From NCBI RefSeq assembly GCF_003990645.1, contig NZ_RYZK01000002.1, positions 310,001-374,000 of the forward strand: a stretch of 64,000 nt of DNA. Reading direction: 5' to 3'. This document shows positions 1 through 9,700 of this stretch, one piece after another. This DNA is from Shimia sediminis (GTDB lineage Bacteria; Pseudomonadota; Alphaproteobacteria; Rhodobacterales; Rhodobacteraceae). The notes under the pieces are model-generated. The model made no database searches. It worked only from the letters and a program-made list of their open reading frames with translations, and was not told where the DNA came from. Numbering within the stretch: position 1 is the stretch's first letter; every line of letters begins with the position of its first letter. Position numbers and translations under genes: made by a program.

Positions 1-2
1 GA

Positions 3-110
3 AAAGGGTTTCGAAACCCTTTGGACAACGCAAATACGAATTTGCGTGACAAGCGATTTCGAAATCGCTTGCCCAAGCCGTTTCGAAACGGCTTGCAACC
101 GTTGGCAAGC
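3..110. repeat. Array of 20-22 bp palindromes centred on TTCGAA
   Basis: Four palindromes follow each other at the window edge. 3-22 is perfect, with half-site AAAGGGTTTC. 28-47 has half-site ACGCAAAT and one central mismatch. 50-71 is perfect, with half-site CAAGCGATTTC. 74-95 is perfect, with half-site CAAGCCGTTTC. Centres are about 24 bp apart, and three share the core TTTCGAAA while their outer arms differ. A further inverted pair, GCTTGC at 91-96 and GCAAGC at 105-110, overlaps the last one. The array lies just beyond the 3' end of the minus-strand gene ending at 143 and may continue outside the window. Function is unknown; cruciform or hairpin formation or protein binding are possibilities. 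Confidence 0.8.
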
Positions 111-142
111 GAGTCAGACACATCTGGCTGTCCGAACAAGCC

Positions 143-973
143 TCAGAACAATGCGGGCCGCATGCCTTGTGCCGGAGCAACCCCAAGCCGGTTCAACACG
201 GTCGCCGCAATGCCAAGCTGGCTGAGTTCTGCGCCCTCTTCCGGAAGACCTTCGGCCTCACCAAAGTAGTAGAACGGCACCTCGCGCATGATCTTCTCCA
301 TACCGCCGTGGTGCTTTTCCGCATTCATCCCGTGGTCTGCCGTCACAATCACCTCATAGCCCAGATCGCGCCACGTCGGGATCGCCCGCGACAGCGCGTT
401 GTCGATCATCCAGACCTGATAGCGATACTCAGCACTGTCGCCGCCAAAGGTATGACCCAGCGTGTCCGCCGAGCAGCTGTGCAGCAAAAGATAGTCCGGC
501 GCGTGCGCCTCGGCGAGGAGGGTCACCTGTGCACACAGATCAATCTCGGCGGGCGCCACGGCGTTGATCGGCCCGTACCCCTCCATCGAATAGAACCGCG
601 CGTGCTGGATGTTGCTGCCCAGGTCGTTATGCTCAACCGAGCGCAGCCGGTCCCAGGGGTGTTCCACATAAAGCTTGTGGAAATACTCCTGCGCCACAGC
701 CCCCGTCGTCTTGCCCGCGGCCCGTGCCACCGAAAAGATGTTGTCACTGGACGAGGCGCGCATGCCCTCGTTCGAGACAATGCCGTGCTCATGTGGCCAT
801 AGCCCGGTGTGAATGGTCTCATACATCGGACCGGACAGGCTCGGGGTTGCCGTAATCATCTTCCACCGCCGCGCCTGACCCAGCTCGACCGCGCCCTCAA
901 GATATCCACACTGCGACAGCGCGGCCTCATAGCCGCTACCATCCATGATGACCAAAATGACCTTGTTGCTCAT
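143..973 (-). CDS. Alkaline phosphatase / type I phosphodiesterase family protein
   Basis: This 276-residue protein belongs by pattern to the alkaline-phosphatase superfamily (nucleotide pyrophosphatase/phosphodiesterase, AP-endonuclease-like branch), metal-dependent hydrolases of phosphate esters. Visible signatures are VILVIMDGSG at the N terminus (first metal-binding Asp), GPMYETIHTGLWPHEHGI around the expected nucleophile Thr, SADTLGH (Asp and His ligands) and VTADHGM (Asp-His ligands), in the family order. The ATG at 973 is preferred because the protein then begins right at the first strand; the longer reading frame upstream has no family similarity. No signal peptide is visible, so it is probably cytoplasmic. 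The substrate cannot be told. It runs divergently from the caspase-like gene. Confidence 0.85.
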   Translation of the reverse strand: MSNKVILVIMDGSGYEAALSQCGYLEGAVELGQARRWKMITATPSLSGPMYETIHTGLWPHEHGIVSNEGMRASSSDNIFSVARAAGKTTGAVAQEYFHKLYVEHPWDRLRSVEHNDLGSNIQHARFYSMEGYGPINAVAPAEIDLCAQVTLLAEAHAPDYLLLHSCSADTLGHTFGGDSAEYRYQVWMIDNALSRAIPTWRDLGYEVIVTADHGMNAEKHHGGMEKIMREVPFYYFGEAEGLPEEGAELSQLGIAATVLNRLGVAPAQGMRPALF

Positions 974-1290
974 GACACACGCTTTCCGTTTTGTTGTCCG
1001 GCCACATTTGCGTGTCCGCTTTCCCGGGGTCTGACCCATGCGCGGCGTTTTGATGTCGTATTTGACAAATCTCCGACCCGTCAGCGATCCCCAAAAGACA
1101 CCATCGCCGTTCAGCCCCCGCCCCCTGTACAAAAGGGCAATCTCCCATTCTCCGCGCCATTCCCCGGATATGTGATCGCTCCGCAAATCTTTGCAGACCT
1201 CGCGAAAACTCAGCGGTGCAGTCATGGTCGCGGTTGATTTTCGCCGCCACATTGGCGAACCTAGACGGGCCGCTTGAACAGAGGACCGCC

Positions 1291-2493
1291 ATGCTTGCCC
1301 GAATGACCCTGTTGTTTCTGTCGCTTGTGTTGTCGACCACCGCAGCGCTTGCTGAAAAACGTTTCGCCCTGATTATCGGCAATTCCGCGTATGACACCGC
1401 GGGCGTCCTGCCGAATGCCGACAACGACGCGGTGCTGATGGAGCAATCCTTCCGTGCCATGGGGTTCGAGACCGAGATACTGATTGATGCCGGCGAAGAC
1501 GAGCTTGGCGCGGCGCTGGACAAGCTGGCAACTCAGCATGACGACACCGACGTGGTTGCGCTCTACTTTGCCGGACACGGGCTGCAAAAAGATGGTATCA
1601 ACTACCTCGTGCCCACCGACGCCGTGCTGCAATCCGAGGCCTCGATCGAACGCGAAACCATTTCGCTCAATACTATTATCGACATCCTGAAACCGGTCCC
1701 GATCAGCCTGATCTTTCTGGATGCCTGTCGCAATAACCCCTGGGCAGAACGCATGATCAAACGCTCGATGAGCGCCAGCCGTAGCGTGTCGGTGAAACGC
1801 GGCTTCGCCGTGGTGCGCCCCGAAGGCGACATGATGATCACCTATGCCACACTGCCAAACTCGGTGGCCTCGGACGGGGCTGGCAGCAATTCGCCCTTTG
1901 CCCGCGCCCTGGCCCGCCACATCAAAACACCCAATACCGAGGTTTCGGTGTTGATGAAGCGCGTCACCAAGGATGTGTTGGAAGAGACCTATGGCGAACA
2001 ACGTCCGCAACAGCTTTCGCAGATGAAGCGCGAGTTTTATTTCCGTCAAACCGAAGGCGGCACCAAGGAAAAAGAACTTCTGGCGACGCTGCTGACCGTC
2101 TATCCCGCGCGTGCCACCGCGGGCGAGGAAATCTCGGTCGTGGCGGATGTCCCGCCGTCCTGCCAGCCGCTGTTTGTAAACCTCGGCCCAACAGGCAAGG
2201 TTACGCAAATCCCACGCAACTTTTTCCGGGTTACCAGCCTCAGCAATGGGCAGATGCGCTACGAGATTTCACCCGGCTCGCGCTATGGGCTGGTGGTCGA
2301 GGAAAAAGACCCCTTGGGTGAAAACAAGCTGGGGTTCATGTGTGAACCCGAGGGCATGACCGAAGAGGCAGATGTTGTCGCGTCGCTGCGCGCGGTTCTT
2401 GGGCAGGTGAATGCGGGGACCCTTTCCGGCCTGCACGAGACCCGCAATTTTTCGCCCGCAGAGTTTCGCTTCAATTCTTTTGAGATCAATTAG
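1291..2493 (+). CDS. Secreted caspase-family (metacaspase-like, C14) protein
   Basis: The 400-residue product starts at ATG 1291 behind GAGG and carries a signal peptide of about 21 residues ending TTAALA. Residues 24-250 form a caspase/C14 fold: FALIIGNSAY opens the domain, His96 lies in LYFAGHGLQ and Cys146 in FLDACRNNP, the catalytic dyad of the family. The next ~150 residues have no family I recognise. Caspase-fold proteins of this kind cleave proteins or act in signalling; export to the periplasm is inferred from the signal peptide. Upstream codons to 1216 lack a better start. It converges on the OmpA-family gene, and a 52-bp palindrome element sits between them. Confidence 0.85.
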   Translation: MLARMTLLFLSLVLSTTAALAEKRFALIIGNSAYDTAGVLPNADNDAVLMEQSFRAMGFETEILIDAGEDELGAALDKLATQHDDTDVVALYFAGHGLQKDGINYLVPTDAVLQSEASIERETISLNTIIDILKPVPISLIFLDACRNNPWAERMIKRSMSASRSVSVKRGFAVVRPEGDMMITYATLPNSVASDGAGSNSPFARALARHIKTPNTEVSVLMKRVTKDVLEETYGEQRPQQLSQMKREFYFRQTEGGTKEKELLATLLTVYPARATAGEEISVVADVPPSCQPLFVNLGPTGKVTQIPRNFFRVTSLSNGQMRYEISPGSRYGLVVEEKDPLGENKLGFMCEPEGMTEEADVVASLRAVLGQVNAGTLSGLHETRNFSPAEFRFNSFEIN

Positions 2494-2613
2494 CGGCACC
2501 CCACGCACCGCAACACCGCTGGCCCCTGAGAGGCTTGGGGCCAGATCAGGCCGTTCGCAACCCGTTTGATGCTTACCGGAAACAGTGAACCGCATCCTCT
2601 TTGACCACCCGTC

Positions 2614-2665
2614 GCAAATCCTTCTAGAAGGATTTGCCCCAGCGAGAATTTTCTAGAAAATTCTC
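2614..2665. repeat. Paired-palindrome element, copy 1 (24 + 6 + 22 bp)
   Basis: A perfect 24-bp palindrome (2614-2637, half-site GCAAATCCTTCT), a 6-nt spacer, and a perfect 22-bp palindrome (2644-2665, half-site GAGAATTTTCT). Both are centred on TTCTAGAA. The element occupies the otherwise empty 315-bp gap (2494-2808) between two converging genes; I see nothing else in that gap. Copies 2 and 3, at 15065-15116 and 18504-18555, have the 22-mer first, so copy 1 is inverted relative to them. Each arm could form a stem in DNA or RNA. No T-tract typical of an intrinsic terminator follows on either strand. Confidence 0.9.
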
Positions 2666-2808
2666 TTCGTCCAGAACAGGCGTAGGTTTCTCTGCCGCAA
2701 TCGAAACGGTGAGCTGAGAGGATCTTCTAGGCACAGAGACACTGTTCGTGGCCCGCTACCCCCCGAGGCCTTGGGTCAACAGCACCCAACCATCCCAGAT
2801 GGTAATAT

Positions 2809-3531
2809 TCAGCGCGGCAACAGGACCAGCTGTACACGTCGGTTGATACCTGCCAGCGGGAAGTTCGGGTCTTTCAACCGGCTTTCCCCCATGCCCGAGG
2901 CCAGCACCCGCTCAGATGGCAGGCCGGTATAGATGCGGACCACCCGTGCCACGCTTTCAGCGCGACGCTGCGACAGCGTCCAATTGAAATCCTCATTCCC
3001 CTTTGCGTCCGTGTGCCCAAGGAACAGGAAACGATAATCACTGAATTGGTCTGACGCCAGAATACCCGCGAGCTCACGCAGTTTGGTCTCTTGATCATAG
3101 CGCACATCGTCCTTGCCGGAATCAAACAGGATTTCGATGTCGATGGTCGGCAGCGATTGCGTCTGTGGCTTTGGTTGACTGACCGCGACGCTGCTAGAGT
3201 TTGCATTGCCGGTCGTCGTCGAAGAGCTTAGGACCGGTTCCGGCTGGACCTCCTCATGATCCACGATTCCCAGGTTCACCACGTCATCCAGTGAAATACT
3301 GTCGGTGGTTTTGTATTCGGCGTTTGCACAACTGGACTGATCCAACAGACACGCCTCCATTTCCGAGGCAGGCGTGGTTTCGGGGTTAAGGTCCAGGCTG
3401 GTATTGGCCGAAGTGCCTGGCGACGTGGCAGTCGGGCTCAGATCGAAGTCATCCAAAGACAACGTCGACTGCGCCGACACCGATGTCGCAACCCCTATCA
3501 AGGCAATGGCTATGATCCCTTTTATCGACAT
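2809..3531 (-). CDS. OmpA-family outer-membrane/peptidoglycan-associated protein
   Basis: A 240-residue exported protein. The first 20 residues (to SVSA) are a signal peptide, followed by a low-complexity Ser/Thr/Pro/Asp-rich linker to about residue 125. A C-terminal OmpA domain follows, with IEILFDSGKDDVR at its start and the core FLGHTDAKGNEDFNWTLSQR, where the NWTLSQRRAESV stretch matches the peptidoglycan-binding helix of OmpA/Pal proteins. It has no transmembrane barrel, so it is more like a periplasmic peptidoglycan-binding protein. Two cysteines (around residues 61 and 68) could form a disulphide. It converges on the caspase-like gene. Confidence 0.85.
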   Translation of the reverse strand: MSIKGIIAIALIGVATSVSAQSTLSLDDFDLSPTATSPGTSANTSLDLNPETTPASEMEACLLDQSSCANAEYKTTDSISLDDVVNLGIVDHEEVQPEPVLSSSTTTGNANSSSVAVSQPKPQTQSLPTIDIEILFDSGKDDVRYDQETKLRELAGILASDQFSDYRFLFLGHTDAKGNEDFNWTLSQRRAESVARVVRIYTGLPSERVLASGMGESRLKDPNFPLAGINRRVQLVLLPR

Positions 3532-3683
3532 GTCCGCTCCTTCGAATCAATCCAAGACTACCAAAGGTTTACCCCCTGTCACCAGTCCGGGTTCTACACC
3601 CTTGCCAAGTTGGCTTTCTTTGCAACGCTGTTTTTTAGCCCTGCTTGCACATAGCACCAACGCGCACAGCGTCCAGTTTCACC

Positions 3684-5105
3684 TCACTTCTCTTTAGTAT
3701 AGCAAAACGTATTGCCGGTTTTCTTGCTCTTCAGGCATTCATTTTCGCCATAATCCAGATTTCCGGGATTGGGGTAAACGCTGCCGGTTTTGGCTCCGTT
3801 CAACAACTGCCCCTCTTCGCCTGCCTCCAAAACCGTCACGCCCCCCGAAGGCCAGTTGAATTTGAGGATCGCTTTGGTCTGCAACTTAGCGTTCAGCACC
3901 TTGTTGCCTTCGATCAGGCAGGGTTCATCGTCAATCCTCGTGTCACCTTTGAACACACGACAGCGCCCGCTATAGGACCAATTCACGCTGCGCAGGACAG
4001 CCTGTGCGGGCATCTCACTCTCGCCTCCGGCCGCCGCCATCAGCTGCTTGAAACTCGCTTCGCCCGGGTACATCCAGTAATTGGGCATACTCATGAACCA
4101 ATTGTTCGAGTTGAGGGTTTCCGCGGCCATGTCCAAAGAGTTGATCTCCACGTAACCCGAGCAACCGATCTCGGTCAGATCTTCGCCATTGTCGGTGGTA
4201 AAGTCGATCTGCCCGTCCACGGTTTCGTACTTTAAGAATGACTCTCGCGTCGCCCCATAGGCCGAATACTGACCCTCGCGGCCAAAGTAACTCGTGTCGT
4301 GCTCATTGCTCTGCTCCGGGCCAGATTGGCTGGAAAAGTTCGTGGCGGTGATCCCATCCTCCGGTTCATAACTGCGGTGCATGAGATTGCAGGCCTGTTC
4401 GATATTGCCCGGGCCAAAGTCCCGCATCAGCGGCAGGCCAACGATTTCGATATTCCAATGGGCCGCATCCGCGATGGTTTCTACACGATACATACTGTCC
4501 GGCGGGGTCTCGAGCATGGTGCGCAGGATCGAGTGGCGCAGACGTAGCATGTCCATCCGCTTTGCAACCTCGCCAATCGACAGAATGGCGATCTTAAAGG
4601 CGCGGTCGACCTCGTCCTTGTTGTAGGACCGGTCTGACAATCCGATCGCAGGCGCGTGGAATCCCAGCGTCCCGTTCACATGAAGCTTGCGGTCGGGCAA
4701 ACGGCCAACGTCGCTTTCGGTTTCCCGGCCACCCGCCATGAAGAACACCGCACAGGCACTTTCACACACTGCGCCTGCGGGGACGGCCGTGCCAAGATTG
4801 GACATGGAGTAGTAGGTCTTTACCAATGCATCCGCCATCTTGACCGCCTCGGACAAGGAACCGCCGGGGCTGTTCAGGCAGATGCTCAGGCGTGGCATGT
4901 TGTATTGATAGGTCTCTTTGTTGCGCGCCCACCAGTCCCCGAGAAAGGTTTTCATCCTTTCGGCATCTCCCGGTTGGAACTGGCCTTCGAAAGTCGCCAT
5001 GCAGTTCATCGACTCATCGCCACCTTCCTTGAAGGTCAACGCCTGACCTTCGGAAGCCACCATCATCATCACTGCCGCCGCAAGGCCCGCAATTCGTTCG
5101 CGCAT
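3684..5105 (-). CDS. Secreted ClpP/crotonase-fold protein (COG3904-like)
   Basis: A 473-residue exported protein with an N-terminal signal peptide (to about residue 22, SEGQA). Residues 35-210 resemble periplasmic ClpP-fold proteins: SICLNSPGGSLSEAVKMADAL forms the oxyanion-type strand and helix, AGAVCESACAVFFMAG places a candidate catalytic Ser at 116, and TLGFHAPA a His at 150, the order seen in ClpP. The C-terminal 250 residues, rich in Cys, Trp and Asn, match nothing I recognise. Whether it is an active protease cannot be decided from sequence. It lies 152 bp upstream of the OmpA-family gene on the same strand and is divergent from the methyltransferase. Confidence 0.75.
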   Translation of the reverse strand: MRERIAGLAAAVMMMVASEGQALTFKEGGDESMNCMATFEGQFQPGDAERMKTFLGDWWARNKETYQYNMPRLSICLNSPGGSLSEAVKMADALVKTYYSMSNLGTAVPAGAVCESACAVFFMAGGRETESDVGRLPDRKLHVNGTLGFHAPAIGLSDRSYNKDEVDRAFKIAILSIGEVAKRMDMLRLRHSILRTMLETPPDSMYRVETIADAAHWNIEIVGLPLMRDFGPGNIEQACNLMHRSYEPEDGITATNFSSQSGPEQSNEHDTSYFGREGQYSAYGATRESFLKYETVDGQIDFTTDNGEDLTEIGCSGYVEINSLDMAAETLNSNNWFMSMPNYWMYPGEASFKQLMAAAGGESEMPAQAVLRSVNWSYSGRCRVFKGDTRIDDEPCLIEGNKVLNAKLQTKAILKFNWPSGGVTVLEAGEEGQLLNGAKTGSVYPNPGNLDYGENECLKSKKTGNTFCYTKEK

Positions 5106-5229
5106 CTCCTGTCTCCCTTCCTGTTCCCTATTCAGTTTGCCCAGCCCCCGCTTTCAAACAAGTCTTTTTCCTTGCAGCCCCGGCAATCGACAGCGATGTT
5201 GTTCCGACCTGCCGGAAAACGAGACACCC

Positions 5230-6156
5230 ATGCAACCTTCGCTGTTTTCAGACCTGAACGATCTGCGCGACAGCGAAACCGGCACCATCACCCCGTTCAA
5301 GACGCAACTTATCAAGTGGGTGGGCAACAAGCAGCGCTATGCCGACCAGATCATCACGCATTTCCCGAAGAGCTACGGCACTTACTTTGAACCCTTTCTC
5401 GGGTCTGCCGGCGTGCTTGCCAATCTGGCGCCATCGCGCGGGGTGGCCTCGGATGTTTTTGCGCCGCTGATGGAGATCTGGCTGTGCCTCGCCGAAGACC
5501 CGGAGACGCTCAAATCATGGTACAGCGACCGCTGGCACTGGTTTCAGGCCGGAGATCACCTGGAGCGCTATGAGAAGATCAAGGCGGATTACAATGCCGC
5601 GCCCAACGGCGCCGACCTCCTGTTCCTCAGCCGCGCCTGTTATGGCGGCGTCGTGCGCTTCCGCAAGAAAGACGGGCTGATGTCGACGCCCATGGGCAGT
5701 CACCCGGTGATCAAACCCGAGAAATTCGCGCGCCGCGTCGAGATGTGGAAACCGCGCATCGCGGGCACCCGCTTTGAACGCCTCGACTATCTCGAGGCCT
5801 TCGCGCGCGCAGGCGCGGGCGATCTGATCTATTGTGACCCGCCTTATGCGCATTCCCAAAGCATCCTCTATGGCGCCCAGAGATTTCGGCTCGAAGACCT
5901 CATGCAGGCCATTGCCGACGCCAAGTCCCGAGGCGTCCATGTTGCTCTCAGCATCGACGGCACCAAAAAGTCCGGCAATACCTATTGCGACATACCCTTC
6001 CCCGATGACCTGTTCGAGCACGAGCATTTCGTGAACATCGGGCGCTCGATGCTGAAGCGCTTCCAGATGGACGGCCAAACCCTTGAGACCGAGGTGGTCC
6101 GGGATCGCCTGCTCCTTACTTATGACGCCCCGGTGAGAGAATCGACGCCAAGGTGA
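5230..6156 (+). CDS. D12-class (Dam-like) N6-adenine DNA methyltransferase
   Basis: The 308-residue product starts at ATG 5230. Methyltransferase motifs are in alpha-class order: the SAM-binding FEPFLGSAG (residues 53-61, motif I) after IKWVGNKQRY, then the catalytic DPPY tetrad at 203-206 (YCDPPYAHSQ). This is the arrangement of Dam/D12 enzymes that methylate adenine, typically within GATC. The target of this enzyme is not readable from the sequence. No restriction endonuclease gene flanks it, so it looks solitary. An upstream in-frame ATG at 5137 would add 31 residues with no similarity and lies where the divergent gene's promoter should be. Confidence 0.88.
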   Translation: MQPSLFSDLNDLRDSETGTITPFKTQLIKWVGNKQRYADQIITHFPKSYGTYFEPFLGSAGVLANLAPSRGVASDVFAPLMEIWLCLAEDPETLKSWYSDRWHWFQAGDHLERYEKIKADYNAAPNGADLLFLSRACYGGVVRFRKKDGLMSTPMGSHPVIKPEKFARRVEMWKPRIAGTRFERLDYLEAFARAGAGDLIYCDPPYAHSQSILYGAQRFRLEDLMQAIADAKSRGVHVALSIDGTKKSGNTYCDIPFPDDLFEHEHFVNIGRSMLKRFQMDGQTLETEVVRDRLLLTYDAPVRESTPR

Positions 6157-6727
6157 GTCACACGCGCTGCGAGTCCGAATCAACTTTGTCGACCCGCGGT
6201 GGACAATCGCCGATTCCCCTCTGAACTGTTTCCAAAACGCGCCGATCGCCCCATGGGTGACCTGTGTTAGGCGTGTCACGGTTGCGTGACGCTGGGGCAG
6301 TTTCAATTGGTTCTCATTCGGAAACACAAAGCCAGGTTGAAAGCGACTTTTGCCTGCATTTTTGCCCAAGACCATCAAAGACGCCCCGATTCATGCAGTG
6401 AGTCCAATATGTTAGAGCTCTTGTTTTGTTCAATATCGGAAACAATGTCACATTTCCCACCCGCAAAAACATGGGCTGCTCTTGATAAAAATTAATCAAA
6501 AACTGCCAAATATCACGATTTGCGGCATGTTTTGGTTTCGTTAACGGCCCGAATCTTGCATATTTGAGACACGTCCGACTGGGGGGCGAAATGTGGCTCG
6601 GGGCGGCCAACCAAAAATTTATATGCATCTACGCGATGCAACCGGCAGGAGTGCGAGCAGCGAATGGAGTGGTCCGTTTGATGTGTGCCTCCAGCTTGCG
6701 GCGACGCGTGTTTGAGAAGAGGTTACT
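6157..6727. other. 571-bp AT-richer intergenic region upstream of the RTX gene
   Basis: No convincing gene is visible. An inverted repeat at 6273-6292 (GTGTCACG, loop GTTG, CGTGACGC, one G-T pair) lies 117 bp past the methyltransferase stop but lacks a T-tract. Roughly 6400-6570 is noticeably AT-richer than its surroundings and probably holds the promoter and leader for the large RTX gene. GAAGAGG at 6715-6721 serves as its ribosome binding site. I could not pick a definite -35/-10 pair. Confidence 0.5.
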
Positions 6728-9700
6728 ATGGCTGATCCTACTGGTCCTGGTGTTGTCGAGGGCACCGAGAACGACGATACCATCGATAGCGGTTATACCG
6801 ACGGCGACGGCGATTCCATTACAACAGGCGATGATCTGGTCTACGGTCTGGGCGGTGGTGACACCATCCACGGCGACGAAGGCAATGACACCATTCACGG
6901 TGACAGCGGTGTCGACGTTTCGACGCGCGAGATCTTCCAATGGGCGGACGGTCCCGGCTTTGGCGACGGCAATGACGCGGGCAACTTTACTCAGAACACG
7001 GGTAGCGCCTCCATTACTTTCACAACTGTGGCGGAAAGCGCAGGCGTGGACACGGAGTACGAAACCTCGACCCAAAACACTGATGATCTGGATTCAGATG
7101 TCGACGAGAACGCCTCTCTCTCGTCCGTCTTGAATGGCGATTCAAACTCAGCCACCTACCAGTGGGAATCTGACACCCCTCTTGAAAACGTCGAATTCCG
7201 CATCAACGACCTCGATGGCGATGGTCAAGTTGTCGTACGCGCCTATGATGAAAACGGAGACCCGATCGAGGTTGTCCTCTCGGATCCCGGCTCTGGCGTG
7301 TCGCTGTCGGACAATGATGGCGTTGCGGGCAATGAAACCGCGACCAGCATCGACAACAACTACACAGTCGACTCGGCTGACGAGCATTCGCTGCTGGTCA
7401 CTATCCCCGGCCCGGTTTCGAGCTGGGAAATCGTGCACGAACAGGAAGGCGGCTATAATACCGGCATCAACGTGACCGATATCGCCTTTGATGTGACCCC
7501 GTCGGGCACAGATGCCCTCGGCGGCGATGACTCCATCTTCGGCGATGACGGCGACGACCTGATCTTTGGTGAAGGCGGCAGCGACACGATCGACGGCGGC
7601 GAAGGCGACGACACGATCTACGGTGGCTTTGGTGAAGAAGGCATCGTCGTAGGTCGCGAAAGCTTCAACTGGAGCGAAATTGGCGCCACCGCGACCGGTA
7701 CAGGCACTGGTACCGGCAGCAAGGCGTCAGGGTCCGGCAGCAAGGGCTCCAAAGGCACCAAGGGGACAAAAGGCACTAAAGGCACCAAGGGAACCGGCAC
7801 GGGTACAGGTACAGGTACGGGTACCGGAACTGCCACCGGCACCGGTATCGCCGACGGTGAATCGATTGATCCACTCTATTCGCAAGATACAGGGTCGGTT
7901 GTCGTAACCTACTCGGAAATCTCGAACAATGGTGCTGAGACCGAGTTTGAGACCGACACGCAGAACGTCGATGACATCGATGGCGGCAGTGAAACCGTCA
8001 ACGAGAACAGCTCGGCGGAATCGCAGCTGAACAACGACGGTGAGAGCATCACCTATCAGCTCGAATTCTCTGACCCGGTCGCCAACGTCGATTTCCGTGT
8101 GAACGACATCGACCATGACTCGGTTGTGCAGATCCTGGCATTTGACGTTGATGGCAACCCCATCGAGGTCGAACTGACCTCGAGCAACCCCACCGACCTG
8201 ATCCTTACGGACGAAGACGGTGTGGCAGGGGACGACACAGCAGCTGCAACCGGCAATTCCGGGTCAAACAGCGCCGATGAAAACTCGATCCTGGTCGAAA
8301 TTCCCGGCCCGGTGTCGAGTATCCAGATCATTCACAGCAATGACGGCGGTGACACCAGCCACGTCAACATCACCGATGTGTTCTTTGATACCCTGTCAAC
8401 AACTGTACCGGATGATCCCGAAGGTGACGAGCTGATCGGCGGCCTCGGTGACGACGACATCTATGGTCAGGGCGGTGACGACACCATCGAAGGCGGTGAA
8501 GGCTCCGACTCGATCGAAGGTGGCGATGGCGATGACATCATCGAAGCCGGCACCGGCGATATCGCTGATCAGCTGCCCGACCTCGGCTTCCCGGGCTACG
8601 GCCCCGTTCCGCCGGTTGCGCCTGACGGCGATCCCGACGACGACCGCGACTTTGTCGACGGCGGCGCGGGCAATGACACCATCTCGACCGGCGATGATGC
8701 GGACACCATCCTTGGTGGCACCGGAGACGACGTGATTGACGGCGGTGTTGATGCCGACGACATCGACGGCGGCGCAGGTGCCGACGTCATCGTGGGCGGC
8801 GAAGGCTCGGATACCATCGACGGTGGCGACGACGACGACCTTATCTATGGTGGTCTCGATCCGATCTTCCCGGACGCGTTGAACATACGCGATGATAACG
8901 ACACCTTTGGCCCCGATCCCGAGCCCGAGAATGGGCGCGACCTGATCGACGGCGGTGCCGGTAACGACACCATCTATGGCCAGGATGACGATGACACCAT
9001 TATGGGTGGCACCGGCGACGACTGGATCGATGCGGGCATCGACGACGACAGCGTCGATGGCGGCGCTGGCGTGGACATCATCTCTGGTGACCACGGCGAC
9101 GATACCCTGTCCGGTGGCGATGACACCGACCTGATCCTTGGTGGCGAAGGCGAAGATGACATCAGCGGTGACGCGGGTCGTGACATCCTCGGCGGTGGCG
9201 ACGGAAGCGACACTGTCGACGGCGGCGCGGACACCGACTTTGTCTACGGCGGCGACGGCGCGGACAGCGTTATCGGCGGCGACGGCAGTGACGTTGTAGC
9301 TGGCGGCGAAGGTGACGACGAGATCTACGGCGACGGCACCACTGGCGAAGGCAACACCGCTGGCGGTGCGGCTGACCTCCTCTTTGGTGGCGAAGGCGAA
9401 GACACCCTTGTTGGCGGCTCCGGTGGCGACAGCCTCATTGGTGGCGACGGCGCTGATGACATGAGCGGTGGCGACGATCGCGACGTGTTCATCGAAGTAG
9501 GCGTGGGCGACCACGTGGACGGCGGTGAAGGCGGCGACGACTTTGACACGCTGGTCATCAACGGTAATGCCGTCATCGAGTATGATCCGCTGGATCCCGA
9601 AGCGGGCACGATCACCTACTACGATCTGAACACGCTGACACCCATCGGCACCTCGACCTTTGAGAATGTCGAGAACGTCATCTACGTCGAAGACCTGCCG

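Noticed and set aside
7738-7845. Short tandem repeats that could suggest a CRISPR-like array
   Set aside because: Units are 6-9 bp, in frame with the RTX gene, with no unique spacers.
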